Positions 41,300 through 49,615 of a stretch of DNA of 58,366 nucleotides are shown here, piece after piece. How positions within the stretch are numbered: the first letter of the stretch is position 1; each line of letters begins with the position of its first letter. The stretch is from SIG673 sp045638685 (lineage in GTDB: Bacteria; Bacillota; Clostridia; Oscillospirales; CAG-272), in the NCBI GenBank assembly GCA_045638685.1, contig JAZUBT010000002.1:1-58366 (forward strand). Reading direction: 5' to 3'. Under the pieces are notes generated by a model. That model saw only the letters and a list, made by a program, of their open reading frames with translations, was not told where the DNA came from and did no database searches. Both the position numbers and the translations under genes were made by a program.

Positions 41300-41866
41300 T
41301 CAGCCTTCGCTTTCGAGCTTTAAAAGCTCCTCCTTTACCCTCTGCATATCAACGAGCATATCCTCTTTTTTTCGGGGATCGCGCAGAAGGAGCGAGGGGT
41401 GATAAACGGCGCACATTCTGTACGCGCCCTTATCAAACCAAACGCCGTGCTCCGCGGTAATTTTAAAGTCGGGTTTAATAAGTCTCATAGCCGAAATTCT
41501 GCCGAGGCAGACAATAAGACGGGGCTTAATAAGTCTTACCTGATCACGGAGATATCCTATACAAAGGTCCTGCTCCTCAGGCTTTGGATCGCGATTTTTC
41601 GGAGGACGGCATTTCAGCATATTGGCTATGTAAACGCTTTCCCTCGGTATGTCAACCGCCTCTAAATATTTGTCAAAAAGCTTTCCCGCTCGTCCTACAA
41701 ACGGCATTCCGGAAAGGTCCTCCGTCTCACCCGGCGCCTCACCTACAAACATAAGCCTTGCGTTTTTGTTACCTGCGCCGAAAACAACGTTTGTTCTTGT
41801 CTCCGAAAGCGAGCAGGCGCGACAGCTCTTGCATTTTTCCTCAAGCTCTTCAAAGGTAAGCTCCAT
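41300..41866 (-). CDS. Family 4 uracil-DNA glycosylase (Fe-S)
   Basis: The enzyme removes uracil from DNA in base-excision repair. The 188-residue product has the N-terminal Cys cluster (CKSCRACSLS, residues 12-20), motif GEAPGETEDLSGMPFVGRAGKLFD near 43-66, ANMLKCRPPKNRDPKPEE near 81 with a further Cys, the Leu-Gly segment VCLGRISA and the C-terminal YHPSLLLRD. Four of these Cys ligate a 4Fe-4S cluster in the family. Length is normal. AAGGACGGG precedes the start. Confidence 0.94.
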   Translation of the reverse strand: MELTFEELEEKCKSCRACSLSETRTNVVFGAGNKNARLMFVGEAPGETEDLSGMPFVGRAGKLFDKYLEAVDIPRESVYIANMLKCRPPKNRDPKPEEQDLCIGYLRDQVRLIKPRLIVCLGRISAMRLIKPDFKITAEHGVWFDKGAYRMCAVYHPSLLLRDPRKKEDMLVDMQRVKEELLKLESEG

Positions 41867-41990
41867 ATTTTTCCCGTCCTTTTTTACAAAAAAATTTTAT
41901 AATATAACGTGTAAAATCACAGATACCGCAGTCTAACCAAAGGCAAAAAGCTTTTGTCTCGCCATAACTTTAAAGGGGGTTCGGTTATTT

Positions 41991-42578
41991 TTACAGTTCT
42001 CCGAGACGTGTAACCGCATCGCCCTTGCATATAACCCCGCAATGCTCGTTTATGTAAAGCATTATTTCGCCGTCGCTTTGCCGCTCTCCATATTCCTCAA
42101 CAAAGGAAAGCCTATCCCCATCGGTATCAATAACAAGAAAGAAACGCTTTTTTCCTTCGCTGTACGCCGATGAACTCCCGCTGTATCCGAGAGCCGTTAA
42201 TCTTCTGCACGCCGCTATAAGCGCATTTATTTCGTCAAAGCGGTAAACCGACGTCTTTGTTACCTTAGATGCTTCCTTTATTTTGGAAAGCTCCCTTAAT
42301 ACGTTCGGGGAGATCTCCTCGTCCTTTTCGGCTCGGCTTATCTTTGAAACGTAAAGCTCACAGCCGCCGTCTCTTCCGGGGTATATTTGTATGAATATAC
42401 GGCTTTTCGCCGCGTCAAAGCCTGTTTTTCGTTTCGCCTCATCAAGAAGCGTCCAGAACACCCGTCTCGTTTCTGTATTATCGTAGTCAATATCATCCGA
42501 AGTGATACTGTACCCGTCAAGGTCGGCTTTGGTAAGAGAAATTTTTATCTTATTTTCCGATATAAGCAGTAGCTCCAT
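41991..42578 (-). CDS. MecA-family adaptor protein
   Basis: MecA adaptors bring substrates to the ClpC-ClpP protease. The 195-residue product has the N-terminal substrate-binding type domain (LLISENKIKISLTKADLDGYSITSDDIDYDN, then TRRVFWTLLDEAKRKTGFD and IFIQIYPGRDGGCELYVSK). An acidic/Lys linker of about 20 residues is followed by a C-terminal domain (YRFDEINALIAACRRL ... FFLVIDTD) that in MecA contacts ClpC. It is somewhat shorter than B. subtilis MecA. The binding site is weak. No clpC is in the window. Confidence 0.85.
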   Translation of the reverse strand: MELLLISENKIKISLTKADLDGYSITSDDIDYDNTETRRVFWTLLDEAKRKTGFDAAKSRIFIQIYPGRDGGCELYVSKISRAEKDEEISPNVLRELSKIKEASKVTKTSVYRFDEINALIAACRRLTALGYSGSSSAYSEGKKRFFLVIDTDGDRLSFVEEYGERQSDGEIMLYINEHCGVICKGDAVTRLGEL

Positions 42579-42877
42579 TAGTAATCCAACTTTCTAAGTC
42601 TTTAATTACATTATAATATAATTTTACGAGCTTTGCCACCGTTAATTTACGGAAAAAAAGATATATTTTCCCTTTTTACGCGTTTTTAGCTATATTTTTA
42701 CATATGCGGAAAGCTTTACATAAGATATTATAGCTTTTTTATGCCGAATTGTCAAGTAACGGACGGTTAACTTAGTATAAAAAGTAAAAATAAGGGCATC
42801 TTTTAGGAGTATGGATAACTGTTATAATGCCCAAAAAAGTTTAATATTTTTAAAAAGATTACTTTAAAATTTACTGC
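42579..42877. other. AT-rich intergenic stretch
   Basis: About 300 bases of low-GC sequence between divergent genes. No gene, tRNA or terminator is recognised. Confidence 0.6.
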
Positions 42878-42906
42878 TTGACAAAAATGAAAAATCATAG
42901 TATAAT
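42878..42906 (+). promoter_or_regulatory. Promoter of the mgtE transcript
   Basis: Perfect consensus TTGACA (42878-42883), 17-base spacer, TATAAT (42901-42906). It is about 345 bases before the mgtE start, so the leader is long. Confidence 0.85.
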
Positions 42907-42912
42907 AAAAAA

Positions 42913-43253
42913 TAGCGGATTTGACGGATTTCCTCGGAAAGCACCGTCAAAAATTCTAAATATTTTTACTGAAAAAGAGGTGAAAACGAATGGATTTTGG
43001 ATACGGCAGTCAATCGGGCGACGGGCGAAGTACGCCGAAAGCGATCGGAATTCTTTACTCCGTTCGTTTTCGGGTTTAATATACTCCTCTCGCGCCCTTT
43101 ATACGACTTCCCTTTCCACTTAAGTTGAAAGGAAGCGGCCACGAAAACATTTTTTCGTCCCGCCTTTCACGGCTTCCGAGCACCTGAATTTGCTCGGACT
43201 ACCCCACTCGGGTAATTTAAATTTGCTTAGCCAAAGAAAGGAACAGTCTTACT
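42913..43253 (+). promoter_or_regulatory. Structured leader of mgtE
   Basis: Hairpins in order: TTGACGG/CCGTCAA (42919-42948), GGCG-AAGTA-CGCC near 43024-43036, CTTTC-ACTT/AAGT-GAAAG near 43112-43131, GGAAGC/GCTTCC across about 43130-43180 and CGAGCA/TGCTCG near 43178-43198. AGAGG before the leader ORF can pair with CCTCT at 43086-43090. The family is unknown; a known M-box consensus was not matched. Confidence 0.5.
42990..43079 (+). CDS. Possible 29-residue leader peptide of mgtE
   Basis: ATG at 42990 follows AGAGGTG with an 8-base gap and opens a 29-codon frame ending TAA at 43079. The peptide is DFGYGSQSGDGRSTPKAIG followed by ILYSVRFRV, with a high share of Gly, Ser and Arg. It lies in the transcript that starts at the consensus promoter and ends 174 bases before mgtE. 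Its binding site can pair with CCTCT downstream, so translation and RNA folding may affect each other. It could also be chance, since the RNA itself may be the conserved element. Confidence 0.4.
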   Translation: MDFGYGSQSGDGRSTPKAIGILYSVRFRV

Positions 43254-44597
43254 ATGAAGGACAAAGCGCTTACCCTGCTCGTTGAGCACAATTTTTCAGA
43301 GCTGCGACAGCTTCTGACCTCTCTTAACGCCACGGACCTTGCCGCCCTTCTCTCGGAATTTCCCGAAGGACTTTTGACGGTGGCTTTCCGTGTCTTACCA
43401 AAGGAGCTTGCCTCCGAAACGTTTGTCGAGATGGACGCCGAGTGCAAGGAGCACCTTATAAAAGGATTTAGCGACCTTGAGCTTAAAACTGTTCTCGACC
43501 AGCTTTTTATCGACGATACGGTTGACATTATCGAGGAAATGCCCGCATCTCTCGTAAAAAGAATTTTAAAGAACTCGGATAAAACAAAACGCGACATTAT
43601 AAACGAGGTGCTTAAGTACCCGAAAAACAGCGCGGGCTCTATTATGACAACCGAGTACGTCAGTCTCAGAAAAGACATGACTGTCGAGGACGCCTTCACG
43701 AGAATAAGGCGTATAGGCGTAAATAAGGAAACTATTTACACCTGCTACGTTACCGATCAAAGTAACATTCTTCTCGGAATAGTTACCGCAAAGGACCTTA
43801 TGCTCGCCTCCCCCGACGATTTAATCGAAGGCATAATGGAAACAAACATAATATCGTCAAATACACTTGACGCTGCAGAAGACGTTGCCCACCTTATTGA
43901 AAAATATGACTTTCTCGCTATACCGATTACCGATAACGAGCACCGCCTCGTCGGTATAATCACCTTCGATGACGCCATGGACGTCATAAAAGAGGAAACG
44001 GACGACGACTTTATGAAAATGGCGGCGGTTGCCCCTCTTGAGGACAGCTATTTCAAGACCTCCGTTCTCGTCCACGCAAGAAAAAGAATTCTCTGGCTTC
44101 TCTTTTTAATGGTTTCGGCAACGCTTACGGGAATTATAATTACCGAATACGAAAGCGTACTGAGCGCTCTTCTCGTCTCGTTTATCCCTATGCTTATGAG
44201 TACCGGCGGAAACGGCGGCTCGCAAAGCTCGGCAATTATCATAAGATGTCTTGCGACAGAGGAGATAAAGCTACGGGATTTCGGCAGAGTTATATTCAAG
44301 GAGCTTCGTATCGGTCTTATAGCGGGTGTTACTCTTGCAATCGCAAACGCAGGGCGTCTCTGGGTTCTTAACGAGATTTACTACCACGTACCGGGCGGTC
44401 TCGGTAAAGAAATGATTGTCGTCGGTATCGCTCTTGTGGGCGCGGTTGTAATAGCAAAGATGCTCGGCTGCGTTCTTCCTATGTTTGCAAAGAAGATAAA
44501 GCTTGATCCTGCGCTTTTTGCTTCCCCGATAATCACAACGCTTGTTGACGCAATTGCGGTATTCTTATATTTCAACATCGCGGTTCGGGTATTTTAA
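43254..44597 (+). CDS. mgtE: Magnesium transporter MgtE
   Basis: MgtE is a magnesium-gated Mg2+ channel of the cytoplasmic membrane. The 447-residue product has the N-domain of short helical repeats (about 1-125), two CBS domains (about 126-250, with SAGSIMTTEYVSL), a plug helix and five C-terminal membrane helices with STGGNGGSQSS near 312, which belongs to the pore-forming region, and LDPALFASPIITTLVDAI near the end. AAAGGAA precedes the start. In relatives Mg2+ levels control mgtE through its leader, and here a long structured leader with a short ORF is present. A terminator follows. Confidence 0.95.
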   Translation: MKDKALTLLVEHNFSELRQLLTSLNATDLAALLSEFPEGLLTVAFRVLPKELASETFVEMDAECKEHLIKGFSDLELKTVLDQLFIDDTVDIIEEMPASLVKRILKNSDKTKRDIINEVLKYPKNSAGSIMTTEYVSLRKDMTVEDAFTRIRRIGVNKETIYTCYVTDQSNILLGIVTAKDLMLASPDDLIEGIMETNIISSNTLDAAEDVAHLIEKYDFLAIPITDNEHRLVGIITFDDAMDVIKEETDDDFMKMAAVAPLEDSYFKTSVLVHARKRILWLLFLMVSATLTGIIITEYESVLSALLVSFIPMLMSTGGNGGSQSSAIIIRCLATEEIKLRDFGRVIFKELRIGLIAGVTLAIANAGRLWVLNEIYYHVPGGLGKEMIVVGIALVGAVVIAKMLGCVLPMFAKKIKLDPALFASPIITTLVDAIAVFLYFNIAVRVF

Positions 44598-44620
44598 CGT
44601 GTTCTGAATAAAAATTATTA

Positions 44621-44660
44621 GCGTGTTCTCCGATTTTGGAGAACACGCTGATTTTTATTT
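44621..44660 (+). terminator. Terminator after mgtE
   Basis: GCGTGTTCTCC-N6-GGAGAACACGC followed by TGATTTTTATTTT. Confidence 0.85.
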
Positions 44661-44800
44661 TGATTTTTTCCGTGTCGCCGTAAGCTTTAAAAAATAAAAC
44701 GGCGGTTTTTTCCGGCCACCCCGTCCCCGCGAGTTTTACAAAAACCCGGTAAAGTCTTTTAAAATCCACGTGGCCGAGCTTCCTGCCTATGTGCTTATAG

Positions 44801-45133
44801 CTACCAGTTTTTCATTTCCTTTAAAAGCTCGATGTTTTTCAGGACAAGGGTTTTCTCCTTTTGAGTAAACGATGACGTAAGCTCCTCTACCCTTTTCAGA
44901 AAATGACTGCTTCCCGCTTTTTCGCTCAAGCCGTCAAAAAGCAGCGCGTCTGTCGAAACCTCAAGCACACCTGCGATTTTAACCAATGTTTCAAGAGACG
45001 GCTTTCCGGCCGCTCTTTCTATCTGACCTATAAACGTGGTAGATACGTCCAGCCTTTCCGCAAGCTGCTCTAAGGTGTATTTTTTGCCTTTTCTGTACAT
45101 TCTGATTCTTTGTCCGAGCATCTCGTAATTCAT
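44801..45133 (-). CDS. XRE-family helix-turn-helix regulator
   Basis: The 110-residue product starts with a Cro/C1-type HTH domain (residues 5-65: LGQRIRMYRKGKKYTLEQLAERLDVSTTFIGQIERAAGKPS), followed by a helical tail that may support dimerisation. GAGGAAAA precedes the start. The target is unknown. It faces the terminator of mgtE and lies 160 bases after the Cys/Lys-rich membrane protein gene on the same strand, with a terminator between them. Confidence 0.9.
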   Translation of the reverse strand: MNYEMLGQRIRMYRKGKKYTLEQLAERLDVSTTFIGQIERAAGKPSLETLVKIAGVLEVSTDALLFDGLSEKAGSSHFLKRVEELTSSFTQKEKTLVLKNIELLKEMKNW

Positions 45134-45235
45134 TTTATTTTCCTCTTTTCTATTGAATCCGTGTTGATTTTTTCATTCTTCTCTGCTTAAAAGCATCAGA
45201 TACTTCAAAACCGTAACTGTTATCTGCAAAAAACA

Positions 45236-45286
45236 ACAAAACAAAAGAACTGCCCGAAATGCGTTTTGATTTCAAAGCAGTTCTTC
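45236..45286 (-). terminator. Terminator after the Cys/Lys-rich membrane protein gene
   Basis: AAGAACTGC and GCAGTTCTT separated by a 23-base loop, followed by TTGTTTTG on the minus strand. Confidence 0.65.
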
Positions 45287-45293
45287 TTTTTTC

Positions 45294-45656
45294 TTATTTC
45301 TCTTCCGCGTCAGCCTTTGCGGTCTTTTTGGTAGATTTCTTAGCGCTCTTTTTTGCGGCCTTTTTCTCTACGGGAGCCTCTTCTTCCTCTTTGATCTCTA
45401 CGGGAGCTTCCTCGGCCTCGTCCTCTTTTATGTTGCCTTCATCGTCAAGCTCGTCGTCAATACAAACCTTGCAGGACTCACAGGTGCCGTCGCAGCTACC
45501 CTCGTCGTCTATGTCGTCGCAATCGTCGTCGCAATCGTCGTCCTTAGACGCAAGCTTACTTCTCATTCTCGCAAATATTGCCGCTACCGCAGCCGCAACA
45601 GAGGCTATAATTCCGCATATAAGCAAAAACTTTAAAAATCCATTTAACTTTTTCAT
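45294..45656 (-). CDS. Membrane-anchored Cys/Asp-rich protein with Lys/Ala tail
   Basis: No family is recognised. The 120-residue product has one N-terminal membrane helix (about 8-29) and a Cys/Asp cluster (Cys 42, 46, 55, 59, 62, 65 among many Asp). A Glu-rich stretch (about 66-95) and a final Lys/Ala tail (KKAAKKSAKKSTKKTAK) follow. The last part resembles histone H1-like tails, and the middle could bind metal. AGGAGA lies 8 bases before the start and a terminator follows, so the gene looks real despite low complexity. Charge is strongly negative in the middle and positive at the end. Confidence 0.72.
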   Translation of the reverse strand: MKKLNGFLKFLLICGIIASVAAAVAAIFARMRSKLASKDDDCDDDCDDIDDEGSCDGTCESCKVCIDDELDDEGNIKEDEAEEAPVEIKEEEEAPVEKKAAKKSAKKSTKKTAKADAEEK

Positions 45657-45848
45657 TGTGTTTTCTCCTTTTCATTTCTTACATAGTTTTCCGTATATAA
45701 ATATTATATCACATTTTCCGTTTTTTGTCTATTATGTATTTCATTTTTTTGTAAACTTTTTTTAAATGGTAAAATTACTCGCGCAGTCTCATGACGGCGA
45801 CATCGGTTTACAATCCAAAAGTTTATCTTATCCGCAAACCTCTTTTTA

Positions 45849-46493
45849 TTAAGAGCGCAAGGTCTTGACAGCCATAGCCTTATCCTCCGCGCGGAAAACG
45901 GCAGAACCCGCAACGCATACGGTAAGACCTTCTTTTATCAGCTCGCCGATATTCTGCTCGGTAATGCCTCCGTCAGCCTCTATCTCGGCGGTAACGTTAT
46001 GCTTTTCGCAAAGTCTTGCCGCCTGTCCTACCTTTTTCACCGTTTCGGGGATAAGCTTCTGTCCGCCAAATCCCGGCTCGACGGTCATTATAAGTATAAG
46101 ATCGCAAAGGTCTATGTACGGCTCTATCTCGGAAACGGGGGTTGCTGGCTTTACGGAAAGCCCTGCCTTCATTCCAAGCTCTCTTATTTTAAGAAGTGTC
46201 GCTCTGACGTCGGAGCAAGCCTCCAAATGGACCGTTACTCCGTCAGCGCCCGCCTTTTTGTAATCCTCGATATAACGGATAGGCTCTTTTATCATAAGAT
46301 GCACGTCAAAATAAAGCTTTGATATTTTTCTTATAGACGAGATAACGCAGGGGCCAAACGAAATGTTAGGCACGAAATCTCCGTCCATTACGTCAAGGTG
46401 CAGCCACTCAACGCCGCCCTCCTCAACCGCCTTTATATCCTTTTCAAGACAGGCAAAATTTGCGGCAAGGAGTGATGGTGATATTTTAAGCAT
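45849..46493 (-). CDS. rpe: Ribulose-phosphate 3-epimerase
   Basis: Rpe interconverts ribulose-5-phosphate and xylulose-5-phosphate in the pentose phosphate pathway. The 214-residue TIM barrel has KISPSLLAANF at the start, the metal/catalytic segments HLDVMDGDFVPNISFGP (33-49) and FDVHLMI near 63, VEPGFGGQ near 138, and ADGGI near 173 with the catalytic Asp. AAGGAAG precedes the start. Confidence 0.96.
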   Translation of the reverse strand: MLKISPSLLAANFACLEKDIKAVEEGGVEWLHLDVMDGDFVPNISFGPCVISSIRKISKLYFDVHLMIKEPIRYIEDYKKAGADGVTVHLEACSDVRATLLKIRELGMKAGLSVKPATPVSEIEPYIDLCDLILIMTVEPGFGGQKLIPETVKKVGQAARLCEKHNVTAEIEADGGITEQNIGELIKEGLTVCVAGSAVFRAEDKAMAVKTLRS

Positions 46494-46631
46494 TGTTTTT
46501 CTTCCTTATTATTTTATAAATTTTTATTATTTTTATTTACCGTGTTTTTGAAAATACATCGCTTCGAAAAGCTCTTTTTTCCGTTTTTTTGTTTATTATA
46601 AAAATTTGCGGGTTTTCACGTGCTCACGCTC

Positions 46632-46798
46632 GGTGTCATTACTCTACGAACACCATATTATAATAAGAGGCAAAAGCCTCGCTCCCTAACGCTTTGAACG
46701 GACGTTAAATGTAACTGTCGTATCCTTTTTTCAGTCTTAGCCGCGGGGAGCTTTATATACCGGAGCCGAGACGGAGAAGCCTCCGTCTTGGCTCTTTT
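46632..46798 (+). ncRNA. Candidate small RNA with Rho-independent terminator
   Basis: This gap between two minus-strand genes carries a plus-strand terminator: GAGCCGAGACGGAG-AAGC-CTCCGTCTTGGCTC then TTTT (46763-46798). No plus-strand gene precedes it. Upstream lie hairpins GGTGT/ACACC (46632-46654), GAGGC-AAAA-GCCTC (46667-46680) and AACG/CGTT near 46690-46708. A TATAAT occurs at 46659-46664. The minus-strand side of the terminator has no T-run, so it cannot serve the uridine-kinase-like gene. Confidence 0.4.
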
Positions 46799-46841
46799 CG
46801 GTTCTTTTATTTTGCTACGGAACCCCGCTTGACCTCCGCCT

Positions 46842-47747
46842 TTACATAAACTCGTGATAAAGTGAGTTTTCCGGCAGATATTTCGGGCTTATTACGTCGG
46901 CGCACTTTAAAATTTCAAGTATCTCGCGCGCCTTTTCATAGTATTTACTGCCTTTTTTAACCTCGGGAAGTATTCCGAAAAGGCTCTCCTTTAGCATACA
47001 AGGCTCGTATCCGAGGAGCGAGTTTATACTAAAATCGGTGCTGTCCGCATAAGGAAGTATATTTATATCCTCGTTTTCCGTTACACTCTCCCAAAGATGA
47101 AAGGAGAATTCGGGAGACGCCGCGCGGTACTTATAGTCTCTTACCAGCCTTCTCCAAAGACGTATTTCTCTTGGTAAAATAACGCGCTTTCCAACGGTAA
47201 GGCTTTCAAGAGGTGAGATATAAAAGCTTCTTATCCTATCCTTTTCTTCAATAAGCGAGGTAAACGCCGGATAGATAGCCTGTATTCCCTCAAAAATTAC
47301 TATATCGTTCTTTTCTACCGAAAAGTCGTCGTATCTTACCCGTCTCGCCTCTACGAAATCAAATCTCGGAAGTCGTGCGCCTTTACCGTTCTGAATACTG
47401 TGCATAAAGCTCGATAGCTCGTCAAGGTCAAGCGCCTTTTCGGAATCAAAATCAAGCTTTCCGCCCGATTTTACCGCCTCTCTTTCAAGCTCTGTCCTAT
47501 CCTTGAAAAAATCGTCAATTGATATTATTTTTACCGTTTTCCCTCTCTCTGAAAACTCGGAAACCATCTTCTTTGAAGCGGTGGTTTTCCCCGAGCAGGT
47601 GGGACCGGAAAGCGTTACGAACTGCAATCCGTCCGTCTGACAAAGCTCCTTTATAACCGCATCAAGACGTCTTTCAAAATCCTCGTCGCACTCTTTAACA
47701 TAGTTTATTTTTTCATATTCCGATGCAAATTTCAGTTTTGCTATCAT
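46842..47747 (-). CDS. Uridine kinase-like P-loop phosphotransferase
   Basis: The 301-residue product belongs to the phosphoribulokinase/uridine kinase family. Walker A is GPTCSGKTT near 48, the Asp/Phe substrate segment IISIDDFFKDR near 75 and the IVIFEGIQAIYP segment near 150. Clostridial genomes often carry such a protein without a known substrate; it may phosphorylate uridine/cytidine or another small alcohol. AAGGAGG precedes the start, 17 bases after the hemZ stop, so it is co-transcribed with hemZ. Confidence 0.82.
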   Translation of the reverse strand: MIAKLKFASEYEKINYVKECDEDFERRLDAVIKELCQTDGLQFVTLSGPTCSGKTTASKKMVSEFSERGKTVKIISIDDFFKDRTELEREAVKSGGKLDFDSEKALDLDELSSFMHSIQNGKGARLPRFDFVEARRVRYDDFSVEKNDIVIFEGIQAIYPAFTSLIEEKDRIRSFYISPLESLTVGKRVILPREIRLWRRLVRDYKYRAASPEFSFHLWESVTENEDINILPYADSTDFSINSLLGYEPCMLKESLFGILPEVKKGSKYYEKAREILEILKCADVISPKYLPENSLYHEFM

Positions 47748-47764
47748 AGGCGCCTCCTTATCAG

Positions 47765-49249
47765 TTAGAAATGCTCCTTAGCAAAGGCGTCAATAAATCT
47801 GTCGCGCTCCTCTACGTTTTTATCGTACGTTTCCTTATTCAGGTATTCATACGGATACTTCGGCATCGAGGTTCTTTTTATTACCGATTTATCCTTTGCC
47901 ACAAGCTTTGTTACGGCTCCCGCGCCCGCGGCAAATACCGAATGAACCTCCTCCATCATATAGATATTGTAAAGTCCCTCGGCGCCCGGAAGCGAATAGC
48001 CGACGTTTTCAAAGTTACCAACCGTATTTTTCTGTCTGTAAATATAGTACGGAACGTATCCCGCGATACCCGCCGCTACCTGAGAGTAGTCAACGCTCTT
48101 ACCCGTCTCACCGCCAGTTCTTGAGTAAACCTCGGTGCCGTTACGCAGAAAATCCGATGCTTTCTTTACGCAGAAGGTGTGGAAGGTTATATTATCGGGG
48201 CGGAGCGCTATTATATCGTCAACGGAACGGGAAAAGCTTGAAAAGCTTTCTCCGGGAAGTCCCGCTATCATATCGGTGTTAATACATTTTATGCCACTTG
48301 CTCTCGCTATGTCGTAGGCTCTGTAAAAATCCTCCGTGGTGTGATGTCTGCCTATGCTTTCAAGAACCATATCGTTGAGCGTCTGCGGGTTTACGCTTAC
48401 TCTCGTAACTCCGCCGTCAACTATTATCTTCATCTTTTCGGCAGTTACCGTATCGGGCCTACCCGCCTCAAAGGTAAACTCTGAAAGCGCCGCCGTGTCA
48501 ACGTGAGAATTTATCTTTTCAAGAAGCGTTCCTATCTGCGCAGGTGTCAGAACGGTAGGAGTTCCTCCGCCTACGTACACCGTTTTAACGTTAAGTCCGA
48601 GTCTCTTTATATTTTCAAAGGTTCTGTCGATGTCGGTGTAAAGCTGCGTAAGATAGTCGTCCGTCATTGAAAGCAGTCTCTTTGTGGAGTAGGAAACGAA
48701 GGAGCAGTAAGCACATCTCGTAGGACAAAACGGTATGGAGATATAAACCGAGCAGCTGTCGGCAGGGGTACGCTTTATTATCTGCGCCTCTTTTTTCGCT
48801 ATATCGGTAAGGAGCGAGGCTTTTTTGGGATTTAAGAAATACTCACTGCAAAGCTCCTTTCGGATTTCGCTATAGCTTTTACCCGCGGCAGCCATCTCCG
48901 CGGCAATTTTAGCGGGACGCACGCCTGTAAGTATTCCCCACGGAGGAGTACAGCTGAAGATTTCCTTACCCGCGGCAACAACAGCTATTCCACTTGCTAT
49001 TTTTGCCGTTCTCTGCTTTGTTACTCCCTCTCTGTAAGGTTCAAAATGCTCCTTAAACGCACACTTGCCCTCGCTTTTCATTTCAGCCGTAGCGACAACT
49101 CCGTTCTCGTTATGTACAACCGACAGGGAAAGCACGTCGGAATCCTCGGTAAGCTCCTCGTCCTCGGAAAACTTTGCTCCGGGGAAAAATATCATACAGA
49201 GCGTCTGAGCATAATACGTGTTAATATCTCCGCTAATAAACAGTTTCAT
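47765..49249 (-). CDS. hemZ: Radical SAM coproporphyrinogen III oxidase-like HemZ
   Basis: HemZ relatives are oxygen-independent coproporphyrinogen dehydrogenase-like radical SAM enzymes of Firmicutes. The 494-residue product has an N-terminal region of about 165 residues (with TPPWGILTGVRPAK), then the radical SAM core with the cluster motif CPTRCAYC near 173-180, GGGTPTVLTP near 225 and the NPQTLNDMVLESIGRHHT segment near 290. The start at 49249 has GGAG 6 bases upstream. No other haem biosynthesis genes are near, and in anaerobes its true substrate is often unclear. Confidence 0.93.
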   Translation of the reverse strand: MKLFISGDINTYYAQTLCMIFFPGAKFSEDEELTEDSDVLSLSVVHNENGVVATAEMKSEGKCAFKEHFEPYREGVTKQRTAKIASGIAVVAAGKEIFSCTPPWGILTGVRPAKIAAEMAAAGKSYSEIRKELCSEYFLNPKKASLLTDIAKKEAQIIKRTPADSCSVYISIPFCPTRCAYCSFVSYSTKRLLSMTDDYLTQLYTDIDRTFENIKRLGLNVKTVYVGGGTPTVLTPAQIGTLLEKINSHVDTAALSEFTFEAGRPDTVTAEKMKIIVDGGVTRVSVNPQTLNDMVLESIGRHHTTEDFYRAYDIARASGIKCINTDMIAGLPGESFSSFSRSVDDIIALRPDNITFHTFCVKKASDFLRNGTEVYSRTGGETGKSVDYSQVAAGIAGYVPYYIYRQKNTVGNFENVGYSLPGAEGLYNIYMMEEVHSVFAAGAGAVTKLVAKDKSVIKRTSMPKYPYEYLNKETYDKNVEERDRFIDAFAKEHF

Positions 49250-49310
49250 TACTATCTCCAAATTTCCAAAATTTAAACATCAATTATTTTTAAATAAATT
49301 TTATTTTCCA

Positions 49311-49585
49311 AATCTTACGGTTTCAAACCGTTTCCGTGCCTCGGTTTAAATCTTTTGCGGCCCCAAACCGCTTCGTGCCTCGGCTTAAATCTTTTGCGGC
49401 TCCAAACCGTTTCCGTGCCTTGGTTTAAATCTTTTGCGGCTCCAAACCGCTTCGTGCCTCGGCTTAATTCTTTTGCGGCTCCAAACCGTTTCCGTGCCTT
49501 GCTTTAAATCTTTTACGGCTTCAAACCGCTTCGTGCCTCGGCTTAATTCTTTTGCGGCTCCAAACCGATTCTACACCTTCACTTA
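49311..49585. repeat. Seven tandem 38-40 bp repeats of two alternating types
   Basis: Units start at 49311, 49349, 49388, 49428, 49467, 49507 and 49546. Each reads AATCTTTTGCGGCTCCAAACCG (with small changes) then a variable end. Odd units carry CGTTTCCGTGCCT (38-40 bp); even units carry CGCTTCGTGCCT (39 bp), so the true period is a 79-bp pair. AAACCG and CGGTTT in each unit can pair. An eighth unit is decayed. There are no spacers. Confidence 0.92.
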
Positions 49586-49615
49586 AATATTTTTCGGTTT
49601 CGCGCCGCCTTTACC

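Noticed and set aside
42907..43253. M-box or Mn2+ (yybP-ykoY) riboswitch before mgtE
   Set aside because: The conserved core sequences of these classes were not found, so only an unclassified leader is reported.
44572..44769. 65-codon open frame on the minus strand after mgtE
   Set aside because: It covers the mgtE terminator and lacks a binding site.
45259..45765. Ser/Phe-rich plus-strand frame
   Set aside because: Antisense to the Cys/Asp/Lys-rich gene; low complexity comes from its codons.
49311..49585. Possible CRISPR array
   Set aside because: Units are contiguous with no spacers, differ from each other in two alternating types, and no cas genes are near. It is a minisatellite.
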